The notes below the pieces were generated by a model. The model had not been told where the DNA came from, ran no database searches, and saw only the letters and a list, made by a program, of their open reading frames with translations. A program made the translations under genes and the position numbers. A DNA stretch of 64,000 nucleotides from positions 2,478,501 through 2,542,500 of the forward strand of contig NZ_CP134494.1 of the NCBI RefSeq assembly GCF_031759225.1. The letters are read 5' to 3'. Positions 1 through 8,162 of the stretch are shown piece after piece; the stretch's first letter is position 1, and each line of letters starts with the position of its first letter. Source of the stretch: Mesobacillus jeotgali (lineage in GTDB: Bacteria > Bacillota > Bacilli > Bacillales > Cytobacillaceae).

Positions 1-881
1 ATGAAGAATGCCGGAAAAAACAGCCTCCACCAGTCACCGGAAAGGATAACCGGCAAAGCATCACTAGCCATCGATCCCCAGCTCGCAAGCGGTGCCTGGA
101 TGCCCAAACCCAGGAAGCTAAGGAATGCTTCTGCAAAAATGGCCGACGGAACGGATAGGGTGATCTGGACAATGATTGGTCCCATCGTATTTGGAAGCAG
201 ATTTTTACGGATAATCCGTGCCGTTTTCGTTCCAAAAGTCTTCGATGCTAAAACGTATTCGTAGTTTTTGATCTGGAGGACCTGGCCGCGCACAATCCGC
301 GCCATCCCAATCCATCCAGTAATGGTCAATGCGAATATGATCGTTGCAAGGCTAGGCCCCATCACTACACTGATTAAAATTACAACAAGCAAGTAAGGAA
401 GTCCGTAAAGAACTTCGATGATTCTCATCATGAAATGATCTGTTCTTCCGCCTTTATAGCCGGCTATCCCGCCATAGATGACCCCGATAAGAAAGTCGAT
501 CAATGCTGCCGCAATACCGACGAATAATGAGATACGTGCACCATACCATGTACGGGTGAATACATCGCGACCGAGTTCATCCGTACCAAACCAATGTTCA
601 CTGGATGGCGGCAGATTCTGGTTGACCAAATCCTGATGGTCCACTGTGTGAGGCGAGATGATCGGCCCGAAAATCGCCATGAAGGTCAAAACAGATAAGA
701 AAAACAATCCGAGCATTGCCAGCTTATTCTTAAGGAGGCGTCTCCAGGCATCCTGCCAGTACGATAGACTTGGCCTGACAACAGCTTCTGCTTCTGAGTC
801 ATTTTTTTCGATTGGAACAAACCAGTCGTCTGGAACGGACGAGGCTGCTGGTGGTTCCTGATGTTTGCGCAGAGCCATCAT
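1..881 (-). CDS. dppC: Dipeptide ABC transporter permease DppC (3' end missing)
   Basis: Second membrane permease of a peptide ABC importer. About 293 residues are present and the frame is still open at the window edge, so the C-terminus is missing. After a polar N-terminus (about 45 residues) come a membrane segment, the OppC-family signature GTDELGRD near residue 90, further membrane segments, and an EAA-type coupling loop (SKTFGTKTARIIRKNLLPN) that should dock on the ATPase subunit. The start overlaps the dppB stop as ATGATGA. The first ATG is 4 nt from GGAGG and the second (at 878) 7 nt, so the second may be the one used. DppD/E ATPases and the binding protein would lie beyond the left edge. 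Family assignment is strong; dipeptide specificity is inferred from dppA next door. Confidence 0.9.
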   Translation of the reverse strand, partial: MMALRKHQEPPAASSVPDDWFVPIEKNDSEAEAVVRPSLSYWQDAWRRLLKNKLAMLGLFFLSVLTFMAIFGPIISPHTVDHQDLVNQNLPPSSEHWFGTDELGRDVFTRTWYGARISLFVGIAAALIDFLIGVIYGGIAGYKGGRTDHFMMRIIEVLYGLPYLLVVILISVVMGPSLATIIFALTITGWIGMARIVRGQVLQIKNYEYVLASKTFGTKTARIIRKNLLPNTMGPIIVQITLSVPSAIFAEAFLSFLGLGIQAPLASWGSMASDALPVILSGDWWRLFFPAFF

Positions 882-1810
882 TTCCCCTCCTTTTTATGAA
901 GTTTGATCCTAGGGTCGAGTATTCCGTAGGCGAGGTCTACAAGGAAGAGCATGACGATCAATACTGTACTGTAAAAAATCGTTGTTCCCATTATGACTGG
1001 ATAATCACGTTGGTTAATGCTCTCGACAAAGTACTTGCCCATGCCCGGAATCGCAAAAATCTTTTCGATGACAAAAGTCCCTGTAAGTATACTGGCTGCC
1101 AATGAGCCAAGAATAGTGACAACCGGCAGTAATGCATTCTTCAATGCATGTTTGAAGACAATTTTAACTGGTGACAGCCCTTTTGCTTTTGCTGTCCGTA
1201 TGTAGTCTTGCGTCAAGACCTCAAGCATGCTTGATCTCGTCAAGCGGGCGATGATGGCCATAGGTCCCGTAGCGAGTGCCAGGGTCGGCAGGATCATATG
1301 TTTCGGACTTGTCCACGTGGCAACCGGAAGGATCTCCCATGTTACAGCCAGCTGCTGGATCAATAATGTCGCCATTACAAAGTTTGGCACCGAAATGCCG
1401 ACTACCGCTAACGTCATCGCAAGATAGTCGATCAAACCATTATGGCGGAGTGCCGCAATGATTCCCAGGAGAATGCCTGAAAATATAGCCACAATCAGAG
1501 TGATCATCCCCAGTTCGAATGAGACAGGGAACCCTCTTCCAAGCATTTCATTTACTGTCTGTGAGGACTTTTTGATAGAAGGTCCGAAATCGAATGTCGC
1601 GACCGACTTTAAGTATATAAAATATTGGACGAATAAAGGCTCATCCAAATGATAGAAACTTTCAAGGTTCTTTTGGACCGCTTCGCTTGTTGCCCGCTCC
1701 TCATTAAAAGGAGAACCAGGTATGGAATGCATCAAGAAGAAGGTCAGGGTGATGATGACCAGCAGCGTGATCGCCATCGAACCGAGTCGTTTGAGTAAAT
1801 ATTGGAGCAT
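878..1810 (-). CDS. dppB: Dipeptide ABC transporter permease DppB
   Basis: First membrane permease of the peptide importer, 310 residues, normal for the OppB/DppB family. It begins with the typical cytoplasmic MLQYLLKRLG segment and first transmembrane helix, followed by a large extracytoplasmic loop (about residues 30-95) and five more membrane segments. The EAA coupling loop near residues 205-230 (DYIRTAKAKGLSP) and the C-terminal GILDPRIKL are characteristic. The ribosome-binding site AAGGATG precedes the ATG. It lies 54 bp downstream of dppA and overlaps dppC by 4 nt, so the genes form one operon with translational coupling. In B. subtilis the homologous operon is repressed by CodY and AbrB; no clear CodY box was identified here. 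Confidence 0.93.
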   Translation of the reverse strand: MLQYLLKRLGSMAITLLVIITLTFFLMHSIPGSPFNEERATSEAVQKNLESFYHLDEPLFVQYFIYLKSVATFDFGPSIKKSSQTVNEMLGRGFPVSFELGMITLIVAIFSGILLGIIAALRHNGLIDYLAMTLAVVGISVPNFVMATLLIQQLAVTWEILPVATWTSPKHMILPTLALATGPMAIIARLTRSSMLEVLTQDYIRTAKAKGLSPVKIVFKHALKNALLPVVTILGSLAASILTGTFVIEKIFAIPGMGKYFVESINQRDYPVIMGTTIFYSTVLIVMLFLVDLAYGILDPRIKLHKKEGK

Positions 1811-1864
1811 TGACTCACATCCTTATCATGTCTTTATGTCAGTTCTTGAGGTGTGTAGTGCCTT

Positions 1865-2689
1865 CTATGAAAATGTCGTCCTCATTGCGAGTTCTGTCAT
1901 TACAAGCATAGCTTGATAGGCTTCAAGAATGTCCTTAGCCTGGTACCGTACGATTGTGGTTCCTTCTTCTATTTCCGTGCCCGGCATCAAGTTCGCCCAC
2001 TCTGCTTGCCCATAGTTCGCAAATTCGATTCTTAACACAGGGTTCTCGGGAGGAGTAAGCGGTTTCACTTTTTCGAGACTTTTGATAGCCTCCTCTGTCT
2101 TTTCAGCCAGAAGTTCACCAGCTTTCACAGGAGTCATAGATTTTGCGGCAGATCTCGAAATGGACTGTTTGACTACGGCTGTTGTGATGTTAGGGATCAA
2201 TTCCTCAGCTTCACGGGCAGCACCATCATCCCCTGCAACCATGATGACAGGTACACCATAATGACCCGCTACATAAGCGTTGAATCCAAGCTCTCCTATT
2301 TGAACATCATTGATCCACATATGGCGGACACCGAAGATCATCGAATGCGACATTACGCCCTTCATCGATGCTCTTGCATGATAGCCGACAAAAACCGCTC
2401 CGCTAAAGCTATCATCCAATCCCTGGACCATTGAATATGGCTTAACATCCCCAGTTATCAATTGTGTTTCTGGATGAAGATCTTCTATTAAAAGATTATT
2501 CATCTTGGAGTGGCTGTCATTGACGATGACTTCCCGGCAGCCAGTTTCAAATGCTTTTGCAATTACATGGTTTGCTTCCTGTGTCATGATTTTTCTTCCA
2601 CGTTCGTAATTGTGCTTTGAAGAATCAACATGGGTATGGTCGACCAGACCAGTGATTCCTTCCATGTCCACAGATATGTATAGTTTCAT
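1865..2689 (-). CDS. dppA: D-aminopeptidase DppA (peptidase family M55)
   Basis: Zinc-dependent, self-compartmentalising D-aminopeptidase that releases N-terminal D-amino acids such as D-Ala from short peptides, probably for wall-peptide recycling. The 274-residue length equals B. subtilis DppA and large stretches look nearly identical from memory, for example SVDMEGI at residues 6-12 (metal ligands Asp8 and Glu10), NDSHSKMNNL, GYHARAS, GVMSHSMIFGVRH and the C-terminal YQAMLVMTELAMRT. It is the first gene of the dpp operon. A promoter with TTGCGA, 17 bp and TATAAT lies 36 bp upstream. The ribosome-binding site is weak (GTTGGG), but the start agrees with the family. Confidence 0.95.
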   Translation of the reverse strand: MKLYISVDMEGITGLVDHTHVDSSKHNYERGRKIMTQEANHVIAKAFETGCREVIVNDSHSKMNNLLIEDLHPETQLITGDVKPYSMVQGLDDSFSGAVFVGYHARASMKGVMSHSMIFGVRHMWINDVQIGELGFNAYVAGHYGVPVIMVAGDDGAAREAEELIPNITTAVVKQSISRSAAKSMTPVKAGELLAEKTEEAIKSLEKVKPLTPPENPVLRIEFANYGQAEWANLMPGTEIEEGTTIVRYQAKDILEAYQAMLVMTELAMRTTFS

Positions 2690-2724
2690 TGTTTGCCCAA
2701 CTTTCTATGAATAATTATCTTAAA

Positions 2725-2753
2725 ATTATAAATAATAAATCTACCAATCGCAA
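2725..2753 (-). promoter_or_regulatory. Predicted SigA promoter of dppABC
   Basis: Read on the minus strand, TTGCGA (2753-2748) is followed by exactly 17 bp and a perfect TATAAT (2730-2725). Transcription would begin near 2718, leaving a leader of about 30 nt before dppA. Confidence 0.7.
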
Positions 2754-2802
2754 CCTTTTTTCCTATAAAATTCTGTTATTACAAGGAAATAGGAGATTTG
2801 TC

Positions 2803-2827
2803 ACTTTTTTGAATGCGTCAAAAAAGT
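2803..2827. repeat. Perfect 10-bp inverted repeat upstream of the dpp promoter
   Basis: ACTTTTTTGA and TCAAAAAAGT are separated by 5 nt. The element sits about 50 bp upstream of the -35 box of dppA and so could be an operator or a small hairpin. I do not recognise it as a known regulator box. Confidence 0.55.
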
Positions 2828-2865
2828 TATTACTTGAATAATATTTTTAATCTATCGATTGGAAC

Positions 2866-2895
2866 AGGGTGAAGGAAATGAATTTCCAAATCCCT
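2866..2895. repeat. Two-part interrupted palindrome
   Basis: AGGG, 4 nt, GGAAAT, 2 nt, ATTTCC, 4 nt, CCCT: both arms match symmetrically around one centre. It lies between the Nudix-gene terminator and the dpp promoter. Function unknown; operator or hairpin are both possible. Confidence 0.45.
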
Positions 2896-2950
2896 CTTTA
2901 AATACCTCCTGGAGTGTTCGAAACAGTTTTATCAAGATAATGGTTTTCAC

Positions 2951-2979
2951 ACAAAAAAAGAGCGCAGCACACGCTCCTA
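2951..2979 (-). terminator. Rho-independent terminator of the Nudix gene
   Basis: On the minus strand a GAGCG/CGCTC stem with a 7-nt loop is followed by TTTTTTT. It starts at the stop codon of the Nudix gene. Confidence 0.8.
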
Positions 2980-3606
2980 CTCTTTAGAACTCTGGTTCTC
3001 CATCAGTTCAATAAAATGGGTCAACACTTTGGCTGTAAGACCCCATATCACCTTGCCATTAGCCCGATAGAAATATTCATCCATTTTCCTTGTTTGCCAA
3101 TTGTAATTCTCGCCGCCGATGATCAAATCAAAAGGAAAGCCATCTTCTGGCTCTACCTGGAAATTGATTTTATAACTGTCAGGCTGGTTCTTTTTAAAAA
3201 ATGACAAAGGTACTGTGAATACCTCACCCACTTCTGCTTCATTCGGAATGATTTTACTTCGATCACTGATTCTCCCGGCAAAAGGATAAATGATCGTACC
3301 AAATGCCGATACCATGTAATCAAGAGGAAACACATCGATAATTTCACTTTCCTGGATCCCAAGCTCCTCAGAGGTTTCCCTGACTGCTGCTTTTTGAGGA
3401 TCTTCTCCCTTTTCTATCCTGCCGCCTGGAAAGCATACCTCTCCAGGCTGCCTTCTCATTGTTAGAGATCGCACCTCAAATAAAATATGGACTTCGTTAT
3501 TGACTTCCACTAATGGGAGCAATACTGCGAACTTGATGAATTGTTCATGGCCCATAATTGAAGGTGTACGCCCCAATAAAGTTCTTGTGATCTGATTTAT
3601 ATTCAT
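2977..3606 (-). CDS. Nudix hydrolase, CoA-diphosphatase type
   Basis: Hydrolase of nucleoside diphosphates linked to another moiety; the closest family by overall look is CoA pyrophosphatase (NudL/YeaB type). The Nudix box is complete near residues 60-83: GGRIEKGEDPQKAAVRE followed by TSEELGI, giving the G-x5-E-x7-RE-x-x-EE-x-GU pattern with its metal-binding glutamates. FPGG before the box and a conserved C-terminal region suit the 209-residue CoA-type enzyme. A weak GGATG lies 6 nt before the ATG. It is a single gene with its own terminator. The substrate is inferred and not certain. Confidence 0.85.
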   Translation of the reverse strand: MNINQITRTLLGRTPSIMGHEQFIKFAVLLPLVEVNNEVHILFEVRSLTMRRQPGEVCFPGGRIEKGEDPQKAAVRETSEELGIQESEIIDVFPLDYMVSAFGTIIYPFAGRISDRSKIIPNEAEVGEVFTVPLSFFKKNQPDSYKINFQVEPEDGFPFDLIIGGENYNWQTRKMDEYFYRANGKVIWGLTAKVLTHFIELMENQSSKE

Positions 3607-4043
3607 TATTGGACATCCACTCTCCCTGTTCTAGTTTATGTATTATATTCTATTATGAAGATCACCAGAAAATAAAGAAAATGGCTTTTTCATAATTAAT
3701 CGTGATAAAAAACTGGATGCCGGAGTTTCACAAAGCCTTGAATTGGCACTCATCAAAGTTTTAATTTGTGTAAATTTAAATGACAGGGCGTCAATACAAC
3801 CGGTTGGTTACCTAAAGTCCCTAAGTTTTCTAAGACAGGATACAAATACGCCACATTGGTGACCTAATATCCCACATTTCTCTAAAACAGGGAACCAAAG
3901 ACCTCGCTGTTGTTCTTCTGGCATTAGTAGCCTTAGCTAAACAGGGCATTAACTAAGCCGATGCAAATAAAATAGACCGCTTGGCCTTATGCCTCCAAAA
4001 GTAAAAGGACAGCGACGAAATGTCGCTGTCCTTAAATCTCGGA
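3607..4043. other. Intergenic region with degenerate 52-bp repeats
   Basis: No convincing gene. Two diverged copies of a 52-bp unit are visible, starting at about 3804 (TTGGTTACCTAA) and 3856 (TTGGTGACCTAA). Each continues to a TCTAA-ACAGG motif, and a weaker third trace ends near 3956. The right end holds the terminator of the small membrane-protein gene. Confidence 0.5.
4001..4033 (-). terminator. Terminator of the lmo0937-type gene
   Basis: A perfect 12-bp stem AAGGACAGCGAC/GTCGCTGTCCTT with a 5-nt loop, followed on the minus strand by TTTT. Confidence 0.85.
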
Positions 4044-4190
4044 TCAACCAGAAGCGCGTCCTTTGATCGCCTTATATGCAATCAAAATAATTCCGATGAC
4101 CAGGAGGATATGAATGATTCCGCCGGCGATTTCGAAAATCATCCCTAGAAGCCAGAGTACCAGCAATATTCCTGCTATAGTCCATAACAT
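4044..4190 (-). CDS. Small membrane protein, lmo0937/DUF5670 type (48 aa)
   Basis: A 48-residue protein that is almost entirely two hydrophobic segments (MLWTIAGILLVLWLLGMIF and HILLVIGIILIAY) with a short basic tail KAIKGRASG. This pattern matches the lmo0937 family of tiny membrane proteins, common in Firmicutes and often stress-induced; function is unknown. The start at 4190 is 9 nt downstream of AAGGAG. An upstream ATG at 4199 touches the ribosome-binding site and is unlikely. A strong terminator follows 11 bp after the stop. Confidence 0.8.
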   Translation of the reverse strand: MLWTIAGILLVLWLLGMIFEIAGGIIHILLVIGIILIAYKAIKGRASG

Positions 4191-4341
4191 TAGCCTCATC
4201 TCCTTTCCTTATTGTTGTCTTGGTTAAAGTTTACCCTTTTGTAAATTCTATTAAACAAGATGCGCCATACCTCAAATATTTGATAACTTCAGGGCCATTG
4301 TGTAACACTTAAACTATCCTTTTAAGTCAGGAGTAATTGCC

Positions 4342-5127
4342 ATGGGACACTATAAGATATTATTTTTGGATATAGACGGAACGATTTTAAAGCCTGATGA
4401 TACGATTGAAGACTCTACGAAGACAGCTATCAATAAAATAAAGAGGCAAAATATTGAGGTCGTTTTGGCTACAGGACGTCCGCTCCATGAGATATCGGAG
4501 CTTGCAGAGGAACTTCAAATCACTTCATTTATCGGATATAACGGCGCACTGGGGATTTATGAAGGCGAAACGATTTTTGCACAACCAATGCACCCTGATG
4601 ATGTAAAATACATTTTGGATATTGCAGCCGCAAATGACCATGAAGTTGTTTGTTATACACATGAAAAAAATTACTTGACCAATCTGGAATCCGAATCGGT
4701 ACTGGCCTTTCTCAAACAATTTCATTTACGCCAGAACGCAGTTTTTACTGAGAATGTGATCGGAAAAATTCTTGGCATGACAATCATCACTACTGGAAAA
4801 AATGGTGAGTCGCTATACAGATTCAAGAATGGTATCCATTTGTCTCAGGTGAACGTCGGGGGTATGCAGCATTGCTTCGATGTTATTCGTGACCAAGTAA
4901 ATAAAGGGATTGGCGTAGAATTTCTTCTAAAGAAGCTGGGGATTAGACGCGAAGAGTCGATTGCCTTTGGTGACGGAATGAATGACCGGGAAATGCTTGT
5001 AAGTGCAGGTGAAGGATTCGCGATGGGCAATGCGCATCCTGACCTGTTCCAATATGCAAAACATAAGACAACTGCTGTTACAGATTCGGGGATTTACAAT
5101 GGTTTAAAATCTCTTGGATTATTATGA
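4342..5127 (+). CDS. HAD-superfamily phosphatase, Cof type
   Basis: Cytoplasmic phosphatase of the Cof/YkrA group, probably acting on sugar phosphates or similar small metabolites. Motif I is DIDGT with nucleophile Asp10 and acid/base Asp12. Motif II is the Thr in LATGRP, Lys is in the cap-proximal region, and motif IV is FGDGMNDREML near residues 212-222. The C2-type cap lies between (about residues 80-185). At 261 residues the length is normal. GGAG lies about 8 nt before the ATG. It is monocistronic, converging on the FNT gene with a shared terminator. The substrate cannot be told from sequence. Confidence 0.88.
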   Translation: MGHYKILFLDIDGTILKPDDTIEDSTKTAINKIKRQNIEVVLATGRPLHEISELAEELQITSFIGYNGALGIYEGETIFAQPMHPDDVKYILDIAAANDHEVVCYTHEKNYLTNLESESVLAFLKQFHLRQNAVFTENVIGKILGMTIITTGKNGESLYRFKNGIHLSQVNVGGMQHCFDVIRDQVNKGIGVEFLLKKLGIRREESIAFGDGMNDREMLVSAGEGFAMGNAHPDLFQYAKHKTTAVTDSGIYNGLKSLGLL

Positions 5128-5144
5128 AATAAAACTGTGACATT

Positions 5145-5178
5145 AAAATGGAACCTCTGCCCGAGAGGTTCCATTTTT
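5145..5178. terminator. Bidirectional terminator between HAD and FNT genes
   Basis: AAAATGGAACCTCT and AGAGGTTCCATTTT form a 14-bp stem with a 5-nt loop. T runs follow on the plus strand and, through the A run, on the minus strand. Confidence 0.88.
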
Positions 5179-6017
5179 CATTTGCTTGCTGCCCGTTTTT
5201 TTGCACTTGCCTTTGAAAATTGATCCTCAGGCTGTGCAACAGACTTTTTAATGCTGTCTTTATAGCTCATCCAATATATCAAAGCTACGAAGACTCCACC
5301 GCCAACTGCATTGCCTAAGTAAACGGGGACAAAATTAGTGAAGTACTCCCCCCAGCTATAATGGCCAGCAAAAATTGCTGCGGGGATGACGAACATGTTT
5401 GCGACCACGTGCTGGAATCCAATTGCCACAAAACCCATGATCGGGAACCAGATAGCCAAAACCTTCCCCGTCATGTCGGATGCCCCATATGAGAGCCACA
5501 CCGCTAAACCAACAAGCCAGTTACAACCTATCCCTGAGAAAAAAGCAGCCCAGAAACCAGCATCCAGCTTTGCGCCTGCAACTGCAACTGTTTTTTCGAG
5601 ATAAGGACCCGTTTCAGTCAAGCCGACAATATGGCCAAAAAAATAGGCTACAAAAAGAGCTCCTATAAAATTGCTTATCGTGATCCAGAACCAGTTTTTC
5701 AACAGCATCTTTACTGTCACTTTTTTAGCAAGGCTGGCCATCGAAATGGCAGTCATATTCCCTGTCAACAGTTCTCCTCCGGCAAGAAGGATCAAAATTA
5801 AGCCAAGCGGAAATACCGATGCACCAAGGAATGTTCCAAAAGTTCCCCACTCGTGTGGCAGGTTCGCGATTACCCTGATGTCCAAAAGATACCCTATAGC
5901 AATAAATGCTCCGCCCAGGAAACCCAGTGCCAGCATGTTCTTTACGGGCATAGCAGCCTTGTATGTGCCAGAATCAATTGTCACTTGAGCAATTTCCTGG
6001 GGTTTACGAAATGCCAA
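5178..6017 (-). CDS. Formate/nitrite transporter (FNT) family channel
   Basis: Pentameric anion channel of the inner membrane moving formate, nitrite or another small monovalent anion. The 279 residues show six membrane segments, the FNT signature GGELLTGN near residues 80-87, and the central-pore region GFQHVVANMFVIP with the conserved histidine. A charged tail (about 30 residues, Lys/Ala-rich) is cytoplasmic. The GGGAGG element is 13 nt from the ATG, longer than usual, but an in-frame stop lies just upstream so no earlier start exists. The neighbouring PadR gene is divergent. Which anion is transported is unknown; no formate or nitrite enzyme is nearby. Confidence 0.9.
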   Translation of the reverse strand: MAFRKPQEIAQVTIDSGTYKAAMPVKNMLALGFLGGAFIAIGYLLDIRVIANLPHEWGTFGTFLGASVFPLGLILILLAGGELLTGNMTAISMASLAKKVTVKMLLKNWFWITISNFIGALFVAYFFGHIVGLTETGPYLEKTVAVAGAKLDAGFWAAFFSGIGCNWLVGLAVWLSYGASDMTGKVLAIWFPIMGFVAIGFQHVVANMFVIPAAIFAGHYSWGEYFTNFVPVYLGNAVGGGVFVALIYWMSYKDSIKKSVAQPEDQFSKASAKKRAASK

Positions 6018-6123
6018 TTCAAATTCCTCCCGTTCTTTAGATGCATTATTTCATTTGCTTGTTGAACATTCTTTAAATGCTTAATTCCCCTTTGTCCAAC
6101 AAAAAAACAGTGTTTTAATTTTT

Positions 6124-6152
6124 TTGACATTTTTTTATTAATAACATATCAT
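6124..6152 (+). promoter_or_regulatory. SigA promoter of the padR-MFS operon
   Basis: TTGACA (6124-6129), 17 bp, TATCAT (6147-6152). The -35 box is a perfect consensus, and the start site would fall inside the adjacent palindromes. Confidence 0.8.
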
Positions 6153-6153
6153 A

Positions 6154-6165
6154 TTGATATATCAA
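6154..6165. promoter_or_regulatory. Probable PadR operator
   Basis: TTGATATATCAA is a perfect 12-bp palindrome just downstream of the -10 box. The half-motif GATATAT occurs again at about 6169-6176. Its position predicts autorepression by the PadR protein encoded next. Confidence 0.65.
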
Positions 6166-6196
6166 ACCGATATATATACCAAAAGGAGAAATGAAC

Positions 6197-6799
6197 ATGT
6201 CAATTGAACATTCAATCCTAGCAGTTATTAGTTTCCGCCCAAGCACTGGCTATGACATTAAAGCTGAATTCGAGCATAAAGCAGCAGGCCTATTTTGGGG
6301 TATGAGTTACGGCAGTCTCTATCCAAAACTTAAGAAGCTTGAAGAACAAGGATATATCATCACCATTGAATCAGAAGCAGAAGGCCGAAAGAAAAAACTT
6401 TATGAGCTGACCGGCAAAGGCTGGACAGAATTGGAAAGCTGGCTTGCCAGAAAACCTGAATCTCCTAACATTAAGGATGAGTTATTCATCAAAATGGCTG
6501 CCTGGCATAATGAGATGGATTTAAGGCTTCTTGCGGGCCATTTAAAGACTAGAGCTCTGGAGTCAGAGGAAATATTAAGCTTCATCAAGGAATGGAAGCA
6601 GAATAATACATCTTATATTAACGGTGTAGGAATGCTGGCAATGAGATATGCGGAATTAAAACTCGAAGCTGAGCTTCAATGGATAAAAGAATCGCTTGAC
6701 TCCCTGGAGAATGATGGACTTCCTGAGGGTCAGGATCCGAAGAAACTTGGAGAGAAACAAATGGAACGAAGAAAGGCAGCACTTAAAGCAGACCAATAG
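6197..6799 (+). CDS. PadR-family transcriptional regulator
   Basis: Winged-helix repressor of the PadR/Vir group, 200 residues. The N-terminal winged helix (about residues 1-90) has the family pattern ILAVISFRPSTGYDIK and SLYPKLKKLEEQGYI. The C-terminal half is a helical dimerisation domain. GGAG lies 8 nt before the ATG at 6197, while an ATG at 6191 is only 2 nt away, so the later start is preferred. It is followed after 12 bp by an MFS exporter gene and preceded by a palindrome in its promoter. PadR proteins commonly repress a linked efflux pump and release on binding the toxic ligand; that role is inferred here. Confidence 0.9.
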   Translation: MSIEHSILAVISFRPSTGYDIKAEFEHKAAGLFWGMSYGSLYPKLKKLEEQGYIITIESEAEGRKKKLYELTGKGWTELESWLARKPESPNIKDELFIKMAAWHNEMDLRLLAGHLKTRALESEEILSFIKEWKQNNTSYINGVGMLAMRYAELKLEAELQWIKESLDSLENDGLPEGQDPKKLGEKQMERRKAALKADQ

Positions 6800-6811
6800 G
6801 AGGGGCACTGT

Positions 6812-8053
6812 ATGAATAATGGAATCTTTAAACCTTTGAAAAACAAAGCTTATCGTTCTCTTTTTGGCGCACAGGTATTTTCCGATCTGGGAAACTGGCT
6901 TGACTTTATTGCCATACAGGTCATAGTTGCCTATCATTGGGGCCTTGGCGAAGGGGCGATTGCTTCTGTCATAATCGTCATGGGAATACCCTGGGTGATC
7001 ATAGGTCCGCTTGCCAGTGTGTATGTTGACAGACTTCCGCAAAAGATGTTGATGATATCATGCCTTTGGTTAAGAATCCTGTTTGTTGCTGGTTTGTTTT
7101 TCGCGCCAAACCTTTATGTTATGCTGCTTTTTGTTTTCCTTAAGGCGACAGTAGCCGCATTGTATGACCCCGCAAGACAGAGCGCGATCAGGCATACAGT
7201 TGCCGATGAAGAACTTCCTGAGGCTGTAACTTTGAGTCAATTATCAGTCAATACGATGAAAATCATAGGTCCCGCCTTAGGTGGAGGCATCATCGCCCTT
7301 TACGGTGTAAAGAGCCCATTTATTTTTGAGGCAGCAGGTTTTTTGATCGCGATTGCGATATTGTTCACGCTGCCAAAAATAGAAACAGAAGCACCTATGC
7401 AGATGGACAATAAAAACTCTTATATTGAGGATCTTAAAGAAGGAATCCGGCATATTTTCTCTGCCAGGATTCTTAAAGCTGCAATCATCCTCTCCTCCAT
7501 TGCCTTTTTCATCATCTTTTTATATGACGGTTTATTTATCTTTGTTGCGCAGAATCTGGGATTTAGCGGCGAAGAATTCGGCTTGCTTGTCAGTTCTGTT
7601 GGATTTGGCAGCGTCATTGGCGCGCTTTTTCTCGGCCGATTTACTGCCTGGAAGGATAAGCCGATCCAGCTGATGGCTTCAGCTTCTGTAATGAGTGGTA
7701 CCATGATTCTTATTATTGGAATCGGCGTGCTGGGGATATTCGAACTCCCGAAGATATTGTGGATGGCTGGCGCTTTCCTTCTTGGACTACTAGCTTCTGC
7801 AGAAGGTGTTCCATACGGTTATGTCCTGCAATCCGAAACTCCCAAGAACATAATGGGCAGAGTATCGTCAGCAGCTGCCTCCTTGCAGACATTGTCCATG
7901 CTGGTCGCCCCCGCAGCGGGTGCACTCCTGGCAAAATCAATCGGTGTTTCAGGCGTGCTGATAGGTGCAGGCATTGCCACCTTTTTTCTCGGGACAATTG
8001 CTTTAGCCTTCCATTCAAGAAAAAGAGAAAAAGTAAAGAGCCTTGAAGCATAG
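6812..8053 (+). CDS. MFS exporter, drug-efflux type
   Basis: Twelve-segment major facilitator protein (413 residues) of the MFS_3/enterobactin-exporter-like group found beside Bacillus regulators. The N-terminus FRSLFGAQ-like segment (YRSLFGAQVFSDLGNWL), the loop-2/3 motif with YVDRLPQKMLM and the second-half GRFTAWKDKP repeat are typical. Start: AGGAGG 8 nt before the ATG. It lies 12 bp after padR, in the same transcript. The likely job is export of a toxic compound sensed by PadR; the substrate is unknown. Confidence 0.88.
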   Translation: MNNGIFKPLKNKAYRSLFGAQVFSDLGNWLDFIAIQVIVAYHWGLGEGAIASVIIVMGIPWVIIGPLASVYVDRLPQKMLMISCLWLRILFVAGLFFAPNLYVMLLFVFLKATVAALYDPARQSAIRHTVADEELPEAVTLSQLSVNTMKIIGPALGGGIIALYGVKSPFIFEAAGFLIAIAILFTLPKIETEAPMQMDNKNSYIEDLKEGIRHIFSARILKAAIILSSIAFFIIFLYDGLFIFVAQNLGFSGEEFGLLVSSVGFGSVIGALFLGRFTAWKDKPIQLMASASVMSGTMILIIGIGVLGIFELPKILWMAGAFLLGLLASAEGVPYGYVLQSETPKNIMGRVSSAAASLQTLSMLVAPAAGALLAKSIGVSGVLIGAGIATFFLGTIALAFHSRKREKVKSLEA

Positions 8054-8114
8054 AAGGACAGTTTATTACTCATTAGAGAGATCTACGGCAAATTCTAACG
8101 GCAGTTCTAAAAAT

Positions 8115-8155
8115 CAAAAAAGGGTGCCCAAACTTTTATCATTTGGGCTGCCCTT
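8115..8155 (-). terminator. Terminator of aspA
   Basis: On the minus strand AAGGGCAGCCCAAA pairs with TTTGGGCACCCTT across a 9-nt loop with one small bulge, followed by TTTTGATTTTT. It may also stop the MFS transcript arriving from the other side. Confidence 0.75.
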
Positions 8156-8162
8156 CTCACAA

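Noticed and set aside
4191..4341. Small genes or an RNA between the 48-residue protein and the HAD gene
   Set aside because: No start with a ribosome-binding site and no stable hairpin were visible.
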